Assembly (NCBI RefSeq): GCF_905397395.1
Contig: NZ_CAJPVH010000026.1
Coordinates: 1 to 64,000, forward strand
Length of the DNA stretch: 64,000 nt
Reading direction: 5' to 3'
From: Cupriavidus campinensis
Lineage (GTDB): Bacteria > Pseudomonadota > Gammaproteobacteria > Burkholderiales > Burkholderiaceae
This document shows, one piece after another, positions 1 through 7,790 of the stretch; positions within the stretch are counted from its first letter, which is position 1; the number at the start of each line of letters is the position of its first letter. The translations under genes were made by a program, and so were the position numbers. The notes below the pieces were generated by a model, which saw only the letters and a list, made by a program, of their open reading frames with translations, was not told the origin of the DNA and did not search any database.

Positions 1-557
1 TTCTTGAGCGCGGCGACAAGGAAGATGGTTCCCCACACCTCACAAACGACTCTTCAACGAGGCAGTCTGATTGTCCGATTCGGAGAAACCCGGCAGGCCG
101 CTATGGGTCGGCTACCGCCCCTCGCCACGAGGTTGTCCGTCCGCCTGCGGCAATCAAGCACTTGCGGCGGTGAATCGGCCGCCGCCGACGTCTGCGACTC
201 TCCTGAAAGCTGCCGACCTGAAAGCGGGGCGCCGCGGCGAGTATCACGACTGCGCGTTGTTGTTGCACTGCGACGACCGTTCGCTTTCAACTGGGCGCGC
301 GTCTCATCCTGTAGAACCCGCGAGTGTTCTGTGTGCTCGCGCACGCGATAGCTGAGCGGTCAGCCATCCGCGCGGGGCGCGGATGGGATTCTTGGGCGTA
401 TCCAAGGTCAATACGTGTTGGTCGCTATCGTGGCTTTACCACCAGCCGGCGGCCACACCTGACCCGCCGCCGTGCGACGTTGTCCCACCTCCGTGCAAGT
501 TTCGGCCGCCACAAGTGTGCAAGTCTTGATTGGCGTTGGCACCGCTGGATTCCGTTG
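1..557. other. no supportable gene
   Basis: GC-rich stretch with several short overlapping open frames on both strands. None has a convincing ribosome binding site, recognisable motif or coding-like composition. I see no RNA gene, terminator or repeat here. It could be the decayed edge of a neighbouring locus. Confidence 0.4.
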
Positions 558-1076
558 CTACGGCAAAAGTGCGAGGAGATCGGACGAGTTGGGCTGATTG
601 GGAGGCACGACGTTGCTCGGTGAAAACCACGGAGCGCTTGCTGCTTGAAATATGCCGGTACGCAGCCCGCTGAAACGTGCCATCAGCTCGCCCTTGTTGC
701 CGGCCGCGTCCGCCGTGTTGAAGTATTCATCGAGGGGCATGCTGTCCTTGAATTCCGTGGCAGACACCTGACCGTCTTTATCGACGTCCATGGCCTCATG
801 GATTTTCGACAGCTCCTCCTCACTCTTGCCGGCCAACTGCTTGCCAAGCTCGCTGAGGGACACCACGTTATCGTGATCGAGATCGGTGGCCTTGAGCTTA
901 TCCTCCTTGAACGCATCGACCATGTCCACCAACTTCAGGGGAACGCCGCGCGCTTTGAAGCGCGCCATGGCACCAGCATTTGCGCTCGCCGTTTCGGTGG
1001 CCTGCGTGTGCCTGAGTGACGACCATTCTTGCGCGCTGCGGATTGAATCAAGTCCACCGAGTCTGAGTTGGCTCAT
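558..1076 (-). CDS. EF-hand calcium-binding protein
   Basis: A 172-residue protein with two canonical 12-residue EF-hand loops: D65-x-D67-x-D69...E76, and D97-x-D99-x-D101-G...E108. It therefore probably binds calcium as an EF-hand pair. The frame is open further upstream, but I chose the ATG at 1076 because AGGAGAT lies 6-12 nt before it. There is no obvious signal peptide. The first 40 residues (rich in Ser, Ala, Thr) and the Pro/Ser-rich tail look disordered. It stands alone, with no operon partner. Known family: bacterial calmodulin-like proteins act as Ca sensors or buffers, and a few plant-pathogen effectors carry EF hands. The role here is unknown. Confidence 0.85.
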   Translation of the reverse strand: MSQLRLGGLDSIRSAQEWSSLRHTQATETASANAGAMARFKARGVPLKLVDMVDAFKEDKLKATDLDHDNVVSLSELGKQLAGKSEEELSKIHEAMDVDKDGQVSATEFKDSMPLDEYFNTADAAGNKGELMARFSGLRTGIFQAASAPWFSPSNVVPPNQPNSSDLLALLP

Positions 1077-1630
1077 CAATATCTCCTGAAGAAAATAGGT
1101 GAAGCCGGGGTATTCCGGCGGTGACGATTCTAGGCAACGCAAGGGTCCGCAATTCGCAAAATAGGCGGTGTTTACCAAGTCACTTTTGATCTGCCGAAGC
1201 TTCATTCAGAAGAAGCGCACGATGTTGGCAGTTATCAAGGGAAACATGGCAGCATCAACCTGCGTCTGAGTTGGCGCAACCGGCTGATCACCCTTGCACG
1301 ACCAGCTCCGATATGCCAAAAAGGAAGCTATCTCGCTATTCACCGACTCGCGGGAACGGTCGTCCATGCACTCCTGGCCAATCGAAAATGGCCGCCGCTG
1401 ATTCGTGCTGCAGCTGTGGCGCTACCTTGAATATCAAGGCAGCGGCCACGGATCTGTGTTGCATGCCTTTGATGGGACGGGCCGGTATGGAGACTCTGTC
1501 GCGAGAAGATCGCCCCATTCGTGGTCTGCAATGCGCGGCGTGGGCCTGCGCCGCGCGCGGAATGCCGTGGCTGCCCGCTACGACATCCGTCCCGGGCAAC
1601 CCCGGTGGGTCACCATAGACCCGGTGCCGT
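1077..1630. other. intergenic stretch, nothing recognised
   Basis: It holds the ribosome binding site of the EF-hand gene (about 1082-1088). Frames here give Cys/Ala-rich or Arg-rich products typical of non-coding high-GC DNA. No RNA gene or repeat seen. Confidence 0.4.
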
Positions 1631-2659
1631 CTAGAACATCACGACACGGTTACGTCCTTTGGCTTTTGCCCGGTACAGTGCGCGATCCGCGGATTCAAAC
1701 GTTGTCTGGCGCGCCAGATCGTTGCTTCCAATCCGTTGTGTGACAGCGGCCCCGATACTGACGGTGACCACACCTGTGGGTGACTGGCGATGTTCAATCG
1801 CCAGGTTCATCACGCCGGCGCGCAGATCTTCCAGCGCGGCTTCGAAAGCGAGACGCTGGAGCCCGCACTGAGACAGCCCGAACTCTTCGCCTCCCAGACG
1901 TCCTGCAATCATCTTGTGCTCCTCGGCGACAGCGCGAAGCACGTTCGCCACCTCACGCAGGCAGGCATCCCCGGCCTGATGACCATAGGTGTCGTTGTAC
2001 TGCTTGAACCAGTCGATGTCGACCATCGCTGCGCCCATCTCGACGCCGTCCGCAGCATCATCCCACGTTCTCCGGATGCTCTCGAGCATGTAGCGACGAT
2101 TGAATAGTTGCGTGAGCGGGTCGGTGGCGCTTGCGGTGCGCAGTCTGAGGTCGTTCTCGATCATCGCACTCAGGTGCCGGAACACGTCCGCGTGCGCATG
2201 CGTGAAACGACCCGGTAGGGTGTCCATCGCACATAGTGCGCCGACGATGCCCCCATCGGGCCCGCGCAGTGGGATCGCCGCGTAGGACCGGGCGTATGGC
2301 GCCGATTTGACCAGTGTGCAGTCAGAAAACCGTGCATCCGACCGTGTGTCATCCACGATGAACAGATCATTGGCTTGCACAGCGTAATTGCACAATGATT
2401 GCCTGCGAGGGATAGGAAGGACAGACAGCCCAACCTCAGCGCGATAGTGCTGGTGCTCGGCATCCAGCAGGAGAATTGCGGAGATGGAGCCCTGCGTAAC
2501 GCTCTTGAGTATCGCGGTAGCGTGCCGGAAGCACTCCCGCATGACCTGGTCGTCATGTAGCAACCATTCAAGAACGGAAGACTCACCCTGTGCTGGCGAG
2601 ATGTCGTGCCCGAATGGTTGATCCAGGGCGTAGGGGATGGAGCGATGATTCAAGGGCAA
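1631..2659 (-). CDS. GAF-GGDEF diguanylate cyclase
   Basis: A 342-residue cytoplasmic protein. An N-terminal GAF sensor domain (about residues 40-165; typical segments near SYAAIPLRGPDG) is followed by a GGDEF domain (about 175-340) that begins at D180PLTQLFNRR and has an intact GGEEF active site at 256-260. It should make cyclic di-GMP from two GTP. The inhibitory I-site (RxxD, nine residues before GGEEF) is absent, ExxM standing in its place, so product feedback inhibition is not expected. No transmembrane segment. The start is probably the TTG at 2659, because the next in-frame ATG (residue 40) would cut into the GAF domain. Ligand of the GAF domain unknown. Confidence 0.9.
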   Translation of the reverse strand: MPLNHRSIPYALDQPFGHDISPAQGESSVLEWLLHDDQVMRECFRHATAILKSVTQGSISAILLLDAEHQHYRAEVGLSVLPIPRRQSLCNYAVQANDLFIVDDTRSDARFSDCTLVKSAPYARSYAAIPLRGPDGGIVGALCAMDTLPGRFTHAHADVFRHLSAMIENDLRLRTASATDPLTQLFNRRYMLESIRRTWDDAADGVEMGAAMVDIDWFKQYNDTYGHQAGDACLREVANVLRAVAEEHKMIAGRLGGEEFGLSQCGLQRLAFEAALEDLRAGVMNLAIEHRQSPTGVVTVSIGAAVTQRIGSNDLARQTTFESADRALYRAKAKGRNRVVMF

Positions 2660-2725
2660 TTCGATTCCGCCGGAAGTGTCACTTTTACGTCAACGGCTCT
2701 CCGCACGAATTCTTGAGTCCGTCCG

Positions 2726-3658
2726 TCAATCCATAGTTGTCCTCAATCTGCTCGACGCGCGTTGAGTGAGCAGTGCCATCAACGCGTCCTTCTCCGGCCG
2801 ATTCGGAGTCCTACCGGTTGCCACGGTAAGCGCAAGCGAGGGAAGGTCCGGCAGGTTCTCATGCCTGCCAAGTATTTTAAGATCGCCGCTTATCGAGTGA
2901 ATCGGGAGTGCCGCAACTGCTTTTCCGGTTTGGACAGAAGCCAGGATTCCTGCTGTATCTGGGCTCGCATAAACACAGCGATAGGGTATCCCGGCCGTGC
3001 CCAGTGCCTCGGCAACAAGCGATCGAGGCACAGATCCAATCTCGAAGAGCGCAAGCGGTATTGGGCGCAATGCGGCCAGGCCCGTCGCAGATTCAAGCGC
3101 GACCCATACAAGTTCTTCGAAGAAGATCGGAGGGCCGGGAAATTGGGAGCAGCAAGTGCCTACGGCCAGGTCCAGCGTTCCACTTTCGAGTCGACGGCCT
3201 AGTTCAAGCGTTGGTACACAGACGACGTCGACACGAATCTTTGGGTACTGGTCAGCCAGTGCACGCAGTGCAGCCGGGAATATCAGCCTGGCATAGGCAT
3301 CTGGTGTCCCAACCCGCAAGATATTCTCGCTAGACTCGCATGCCAGTTCTTCCCGCGCTTGTTCATGCAAATCCAGGATCCGCTCAGCATATGTCCTTAA
3401 CGTCTCTCCAGACGGCGTGAGCGTGAGTGAGCCCGGGGTGCGCGCAAGCAATCTCACGGAAGCTTCTGCCTCTAGCTGACGAAGCTGCGTGCTGACTGCG
3501 GCCTGGGTGAGATGCAGGACCTTCGCCGCCTTGGTGAAGCTCCGAAGCTGTGCGACGACAAGAAACGTGCGGAGCTGCTCGGATTTAAAGTGCCTCTTCA
3601 TGCGCTGCGCTGCCGACGCCGGTTCCGGATTACGTCGTAATGTTTCTTCGTTCATCAT
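2726..3658 (-). CDS. LysR-type transcriptional regulator
   Basis: A 310-residue regulator. The winged helix-turn-helix lies at about residues 26-85 (LRTFLVVAQLRSFTKAAKVLHLTQAAVS is split across the core helices), followed by a linker helix and a two-lobed effector-binding domain (about 110-300). ATG at 3658 and at 3655 are both possible; a third start at residue 20 would also keep the whole DNA-binding domain. The tail is short. The divergent neighbour on the 3720 side is non-coding, so its target is not obvious; LysR proteins usually regulate themselves and an adjacent gene. Effector unknown. Confidence 0.9.
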   Translation of the reverse strand: MMNEETLRRNPEPASAAQRMKRHFKSEQLRTFLVVAQLRSFTKAAKVLHLTQAAVSTQLRQLEAEASVRLLARTPGSLTLTPSGETLRTYAERILDLHEQAREELACESSENILRVGTPDAYARLIFPAALRALADQYPKIRVDVVCVPTLELGRRLESGTLDLAVGTCCSQFPGPPIFFEELVWVALESATGLAALRPIPLALFEIGSVPRSLVAEALGTAGIPYRCVYASPDTAGILASVQTGKAVAALPIHSISGDLKILGRHENLPDLPSLALTVATGRTPNRPEKDALMALLTQRASSRLRTTMD

Positions 3659-3864
3659 AACTGGGCCACGGTCTGTGCGGCGACGGATCCCGCCATCAAA
3701 GATATTTTTGCTGCCATAAAAAATACTTTCTTTTCTCGTGGAGAGTCGTGAGAGACACTCATATGCGTGAGCAAACGCGCTGTCGGAACTTCGCGACCTT
3801 GCGATACGCGAAGTGTGTGCAGGCCGCTATTCTCACGTCGTAAGGCTTACGCGGAACTGACGAG

Positions 3865-3894
3865 GCCCGTTTCTTTCGAAATGGGCTTCTTTTT
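3865..3894 (+). terminator. Rho-independent terminator-like hairpin without an upstream gene
   Basis: A 9-bp stem (3865-3873 with 3878-3886, one G-T pair) with a 4-nt loop TTTC is followed by TTCTTTTT. The T tract follows the hairpin only on the + strand, so it would end rightward transcription, yet no rightward gene precedes it. It could end a small RNA starting in the AT-rich stretch near 3700-3760. Confidence 0.5.
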
Positions 3895-3921
3895 CCGGAG
3901 TCAGTCGGCGGGGCGGGGCGG

Positions 3922-5157
3922 TTACCGCTCGCCGGCGGCGGAGGCCAGCGTCGTATGCGGCTGCATCAGCAAAGTGTCTGCGCGGACCACGCCGTTGCGG
4001 CCGGCCCGTTTAGAGACGTAGAGCGCACGATCGGCGGCCTCGAACAGGGTGTCCCACACGCGGCGTGCGTCGCCGGTCGTGTTGACCGTCGCCACGCCGA
4101 TGCTGACGCTGACGTGCCCCGGCAGCGGCGCGGGCAGCGGCAGGGTGCAGACGCGCTCCACCACACGCTTGGCAATCGCCGCCGCTTCCTCCATTGTGGT
4201 GCGCGGGCACAACACACAGAACTCCTCGCCACCGTAGCGCCCCACCACGTCAATGGTACGCACGGTGTCCCGCAGGATGCGCGCGACCGCCTGGAGCACC
4301 ATATCCCCCGCGCGATGCCCCGCGTTGTCGTTCACACGCTTGAAATGGTCGATGTCGATGACCAGGCAGGCCAGCGGCTTGGCAAGGTGCGCGTGGGCCG
4401 CCACCATCCGAAGCGCATGTTTGTCCAGGGCGCCGCGATGCAGCACACCGGTGAGCGGATCAAGCCGCGCGCGAGCCATGTCGAGCGCAGCGCGGTCCTC
4501 GATTGCCATCAGCGCGAAGGCCGCAATACTGGCGAACGTCGCCATCAGCAGCAGCAGGACCGGCATGCAGACCAGCCACTGGATTGCCGCCGGCACCATG
4601 GACAGCAGCAATGGGCCGTCTTCCCAGCGCCATCCGAGCATGACCAGGAAGCCGGCCTGTGCCGTCAGCTGGATCAGGCACGCCATGAGCGCGAGCGGCC
4701 GGCCCATACCCGTTGCCCGACGGCGGTCGCGCAACAGCGTGTCTGTCGTCACGCAGACCACGGCGACCGTGGCGCCATGTCCGAGCAGGGCGATCAGCGC
4801 GGCGTCGAGATGCGCGGCAAGCATCGCTGCGAGCCCGATGGATACCATCGCGACGGCCGGCACGTTTTGCGACCAATGGGCCTGCGGGCCATCGACGGGC
4901 TGCGGCCGCCGTAACGATTGCAGCAGCCCCAGCTGGCCGACGATGCCGACCATGTGCCCGGCAACGGCCAGCGCGGTGACGTCCCAGCTTGCGTTTAACG
5001 CCAGCAGCATGCCGCTGAGCGACGCAAGCACATTGGCACCGGCCCATGCGGTGCGGTCGCTGCCATCCGCGCCAGCGCGGAGCGCCATGGCGATGCCGGT
5101 CAGGCCGGCGAACAGCACGATCGCGGCGAAGCTCGGTGAATCCATGTCTGAAGGCAT
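3922..5157 (-). CDS. membrane-bound GGDEF diguanylate cyclase
   Basis: About 411 residues from the start chosen. The N-terminal 220 residues are a series of roughly six hydrophobic helices (for example AIVLFAGLTGIAMAL), a membrane sensor region without a named family. A GGDEF domain follows, with DPLTG, the GGEEF active site at residues 309-313, and an intact I-site (R-T-I-D, five residues before GGEEF), so it should make cyclic di-GMP under product inhibition. The frame is open to an ATG at 5403, but the first 80 residues of that version look non-membrane and would leave only 28 bp to the divergent gene; ATG at 5157 or 5145 fits better. Start uncertain. Confidence 0.88.
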   Translation of the reverse strand: MPSDMDSPSFAAIVLFAGLTGIAMALRAGADGSDRTAWAGANVLASLSGMLLALNASWDVTALAVAGHMVGIVGQLGLLQSLRRPQPVDGPQAHWSQNVPAVAMVSIGLAAMLAAHLDAALIALLGHGATVAVVCVTTDTLLRDRRRATGMGRPLALMACLIQLTAQAGFLVMLGWRWEDGPLLLSMVPAAIQWLVCMPVLLLLMATFASIAAFALMAIEDRAALDMARARLDPLTGVLHRGALDKHALRMVAAHAHLAKPLACLVIDIDHFKRVNDNAGHRAGDMVLQAVARILRDTVRTIDVVGRYGGEEFCVLCPRTTMEEAAAIAKRVVERVCTLPLPAPLPGHVSVSIGVATVNTTGDARRVWDTLFEAADRALYVSKRAGRNGVVRADTLLMQPHTTLASAAGER

Positions 5158-5431
5158 TTCCGCATCCCCGTACGGCTGGCTGGCCGCCTGCGGCATGCAG
5201 TCGCGGCGGTGTCCGGGCCAGTCTCGAATGGCGAGCGATTCTACCGAAAGGGGCGCAGTGAACCGTCCGTTTTTGCCACCAAACAACAATATTTGACAGT
5301 TCTGCTGAACCAGTCGAACATGCGCACCCGACCCCGTCAGCGTCGCAACAATCATTGACAATTGCCCCCGATGGGATTGGATAGGATGCGCTTCGAACTG
5401 CATCCCGTGCGGACGAGGACGTCACTGAATC

Positions 5432-6136
5432 ATGAATATTGCATCCGTGGAAGACGATCCGGGCCAGGCGGCCCTGATCAAGAAGATCCTGACCGGCGCG
5501 GGCCACGATTGTGAAAGCTACCCCGATGGCCAGTCATTGCTTCGCGCCATGCGTGACCGGCAGTTCGACCTCCTGGTAATGGACTGGCAACTGCCGGACA
5601 TCAGCGGCTACGACGTGATCGTCCATATCCGGCGGCGCTCCGGCGCCGTGCCGCCGATAATTTTCCTGACCACGCGCTCGCTCGAGGAAGACATTGTGGC
5701 CGGGCTGGCCGCCGGTGCGGACGATTACATGGTCAAGCCGGTCCGCAGCGGCGAGCTGACCGCGCGCGTGGCGGCGCTGCTGCGGCGGACCTATCCCACG
5801 GTGCTGTCGCAGGAATCGGTCCGCGAGGGCGCCTATTGCCTCGATCCCGTGGCGCGCACGGTCACCGTCGATGGGCGGCCGGTGGAGGTGTCGCCCAAGG
5901 AATTCGACGTCGCGTGGTTCCTGTTCCGGAACATGGACCGGCTACTCTCGCGCGAATTCGTCGAGCTGGCCGTGTGGGGCCGCGCCATGGGCGTGGGGTC
6001 GCGCACGCTCGACAGCCATCTGTCGCGCTTGCGCGTCAAGCTCGGGCTTCGACCCGAGAACGGCGTGCGGTTGGCCTCGGTGTATTCGTACGGCTATCGC
6101 TTCGAGCGGTGCGGCGGGAGCAGCCATGCCGGCTGA
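5432..6136 (+). CDS. OmpR-family response regulator
   Basis: A 234-residue two-component regulator. The receiver domain (1-120) has the acidic pair at D8/D9, phospho-acceptor D51 (VMDWQLPD), T80 and K102. The DNA-binding winged helix (about 130-228) ends in SYGYRF, typical of OmpR/PhoB proteins. Its stop overlaps the start of the LysM-FecR gene (ATG at 6126), and that gene overlaps the CHASE2 kinase gene, so the three form a tight operon and the kinase is its likely partner. A GAGGAC sequence about 12 nt upstream may be the ribosome binding site. Targets are unknown; the operon itself is a candidate. Confidence 0.93.
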   Translation: MNIASVEDDPGQAALIKKILTGAGHDCESYPDGQSLLRAMRDRQFDLLVMDWQLPDISGYDVIVHIRRRSGAVPPIIFLTTRSLEEDIVAGLAAGADDYMVKPVRSGELTARVAALLRRTYPTVLSQESVREGAYCLDPVARTVTVDGRPVEVSPKEFDVAWFLFRNMDRLLSREFVELAVWGRAMGVGSRTLDSHLSRLRVKLGLRPENGVRLASVYSYGYRFERCGGSSHAG

Positions 6137-7790
6137 CCGCCGTGATTCCAGCCGGCATGGCAGGCGCCGCGCTGCGGTCCTGGCCGGGCTGCTGCTCGGC
6201 TGGCAGGCAGGTGTGCTTGCCGGCCCGGCGGGCGCCGACGGCGACCGCTTCATCCATGTAGTGGACTCGGGCGATACGCTGATCGGCCTGGCTGACCGCT
6301 ATCTCGGCGATGCCCGCAAATGGACTGAGCTGCAACGGATCAACCAGGTCGCGGACCCCCGACGGCTGCCGCCGGGGCTACGCATACGGATACCGCTCAG
6401 CTGGATTCCGACGCGACCCGCCAAGGTCCGGGTGATTGCCGCGAGCGGGACGGTACGGCTTGGCGATACGCCGCTGCGCCCAGGCACGCAGCTGGACGAG
6501 GCGGCCCGCGTCGTGACCGGCGCCGATGGGCGCGCCACGCTGGAGCTCGACGACGGCTCCCGGGTGGCGCTGCCGCCGGACTCGGTCGTCGAGGTGAGCC
6601 GTCTACGCGTCTTTGCGCGGGCGCTGCTGCAGGATGCGGTGCTGCGTATCGAGCGCGGCGGCGCCGATGCCAGCGTGGCGCCCAACCACAACGGCGTCGG
6701 TCGCTTTGAGATGCGCACGCGGACGATGATTACCGGCGTGCGCGGCACGCGCTTCGAGGTCGAGGCCAGCGGCGCCGAGTCGCGCAGCACGGTATTAGAA
6801 GGCCGCGTGACCGTCGCGGCGCGGCGCGGCAGCCAGGAAGTGCCTGACGGTTTCGGCATTGCCGTAGGCCCGGGCGGCAGGCTGGCCCCCCCGCGCGCGC
6901 TGCAGGCGGCCCCGATACTCCAGCCGCTGCCCGCACGGATCTATGCGCCGAGCCTGAACGTGGCCTGGCAGCCCGCGCCGGGCGCCACTGCATGGCGCGT
7001 CAGCGTGTCGCGCGATAGCGCACGCACCGAGCCGATCTGGTCCGCCACGATGCGCGAGCCGCATGCCACGCCGGCCGGCCTGCCGCACGGCAGGCTGTAC
7101 CTCTCAGTTCGGGCCATCGGCGCTGACGGCTTCGCCGGCTATCCCGCTGTCGCGCCGCTCGACGTCAAGCTGGAGCCGGCCGCGCCTTTCACACTGGAAC
7201 CGGGCGCACGGACCCGCCATCACGGCAGCGCGATCACGCTGCAATGGGCGGCTGTCGCGAACGCCTCGCGCTACGAGATCGAACTGGCCCGCGACGCCGG
7301 ATGCGCTCCCGTGGAGGCGCGCGAGACGACCGCCGAGGTCAGCTGGCAGGTGCCGCTGGCGCCGGGCGACTGGTGGTGGCGCATCCGCTCCCTCGATGCC
7401 GATGGCGAACCGGGCCCGTGGAGCGCCGTGCTGCCGTTCTCGATCTCGCCGGCTGCGCCCGCCGCGGCGGTCACTGGCGACGACGGCGCCGTGCTCCGAC
7501 TGGGCTGGGGCGTCGATACCACGGTGGCAAAGCCGGCCGCGTACCGGCTCCAGCTGGCGGATGATCCGCGCTTTGCCCATGTGCTGGCCGACCTGCGCAG
7601 CACCGAGGGCGAGGCCGCGGTGCCGCGTCCGCCAGCAGGCGACTACTGGGTGCGCGTAGCGCGCATCGAGCCGGATGGCGCGACGTCGCCTTACTCTGCG
7701 CCGCAACGCATCGCCCTGCCGGCTTACCTGCGCGATGCCGCGGGGAACCCTGTGCGGGCGACCGATGCCCCGGTGCGCCATGGTGGGTGA
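6126..7790 (+). CDS. secreted LysM-FecR domain protein
   Basis: A 554-residue exported protein. It starts with Arg-rich residues and a hydrophobic segment (AAVLAGLLLGWQAGVLAG), a probable signal peptide. A LysM peptidoglycan-binding domain follows (about 40-90: HVVDSGDTLIGLADRYLGD), then a FecR-type domain (about 100-230: GTVRLGDTPLRPG, MITGVRGTRFEV), then two or three beta-rich, fibronectin-like repeats with WRVSVSRD and YEIELARD segments. ATG at 6126 overlaps the regulator gene by 11 nt, and its own 3' end overlaps the kinase start (7780). Proteins with this domain order often accompany CHASE2 kinases or cyclases and are thought to pass a cell-wall signal to the CHASE2 domain; that role is inferred here. 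Confidence 0.9.
   Translation: MPADRRDSSRHGRRRAAVLAGLLLGWQAGVLAGPAGADGDRFIHVVDSGDTLIGLADRYLGDARKWTELQRINQVADPRRLPPGLRIRIPLSWIPTRPAKVRVIAASGTVRLGDTPLRPGTQLDEAARVVTGADGRATLELDDGSRVALPPDSVVEVSRLRVFARALLQDAVLRIERGGADASVAPNHNGVGRFEMRTRTMITGVRGTRFEVEASGAESRSTVLEGRVTVAARRGSQEVPDGFGIAVGPGGRLAPPRALQAAPILQPLPARIYAPSLNVAWQPAPGATAWRVSVSRDSARTEPIWSATMREPHATPAGLPHGRLYLSVRAIGADGFAGYPAVAPLDVKLEPAAPFTLEPGARTRHHGSAITLQWAAVANASRYEIELARDAGCAPVEARETTAEVSWQVPLAPGDWWWRIRSLDADGEPGPWSAVLPFSISPAAPAAAVTGDDGAVLRLGWGVDTTVAKPAAYRLQLADDPRFAHVLADLRSTEGEAAVPRPPAGDYWVRVARIEPDGATSPYSAPQRIALPAYLRDAAGNPVRATDAPVRHGG

Noticed and set aside
1271..1618. 115-codon frame with many cysteines
   Set aside because: Cys pairs are not in a zinc-finger pattern and the start lacks a ribosome binding site.
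4253..5296. Rightward 347-codon frame opposite the membrane cyclase
   Set aside because: Ser/Arg/Ala-rich shadow; the leftward frame has clear membrane helices and GGEEF.
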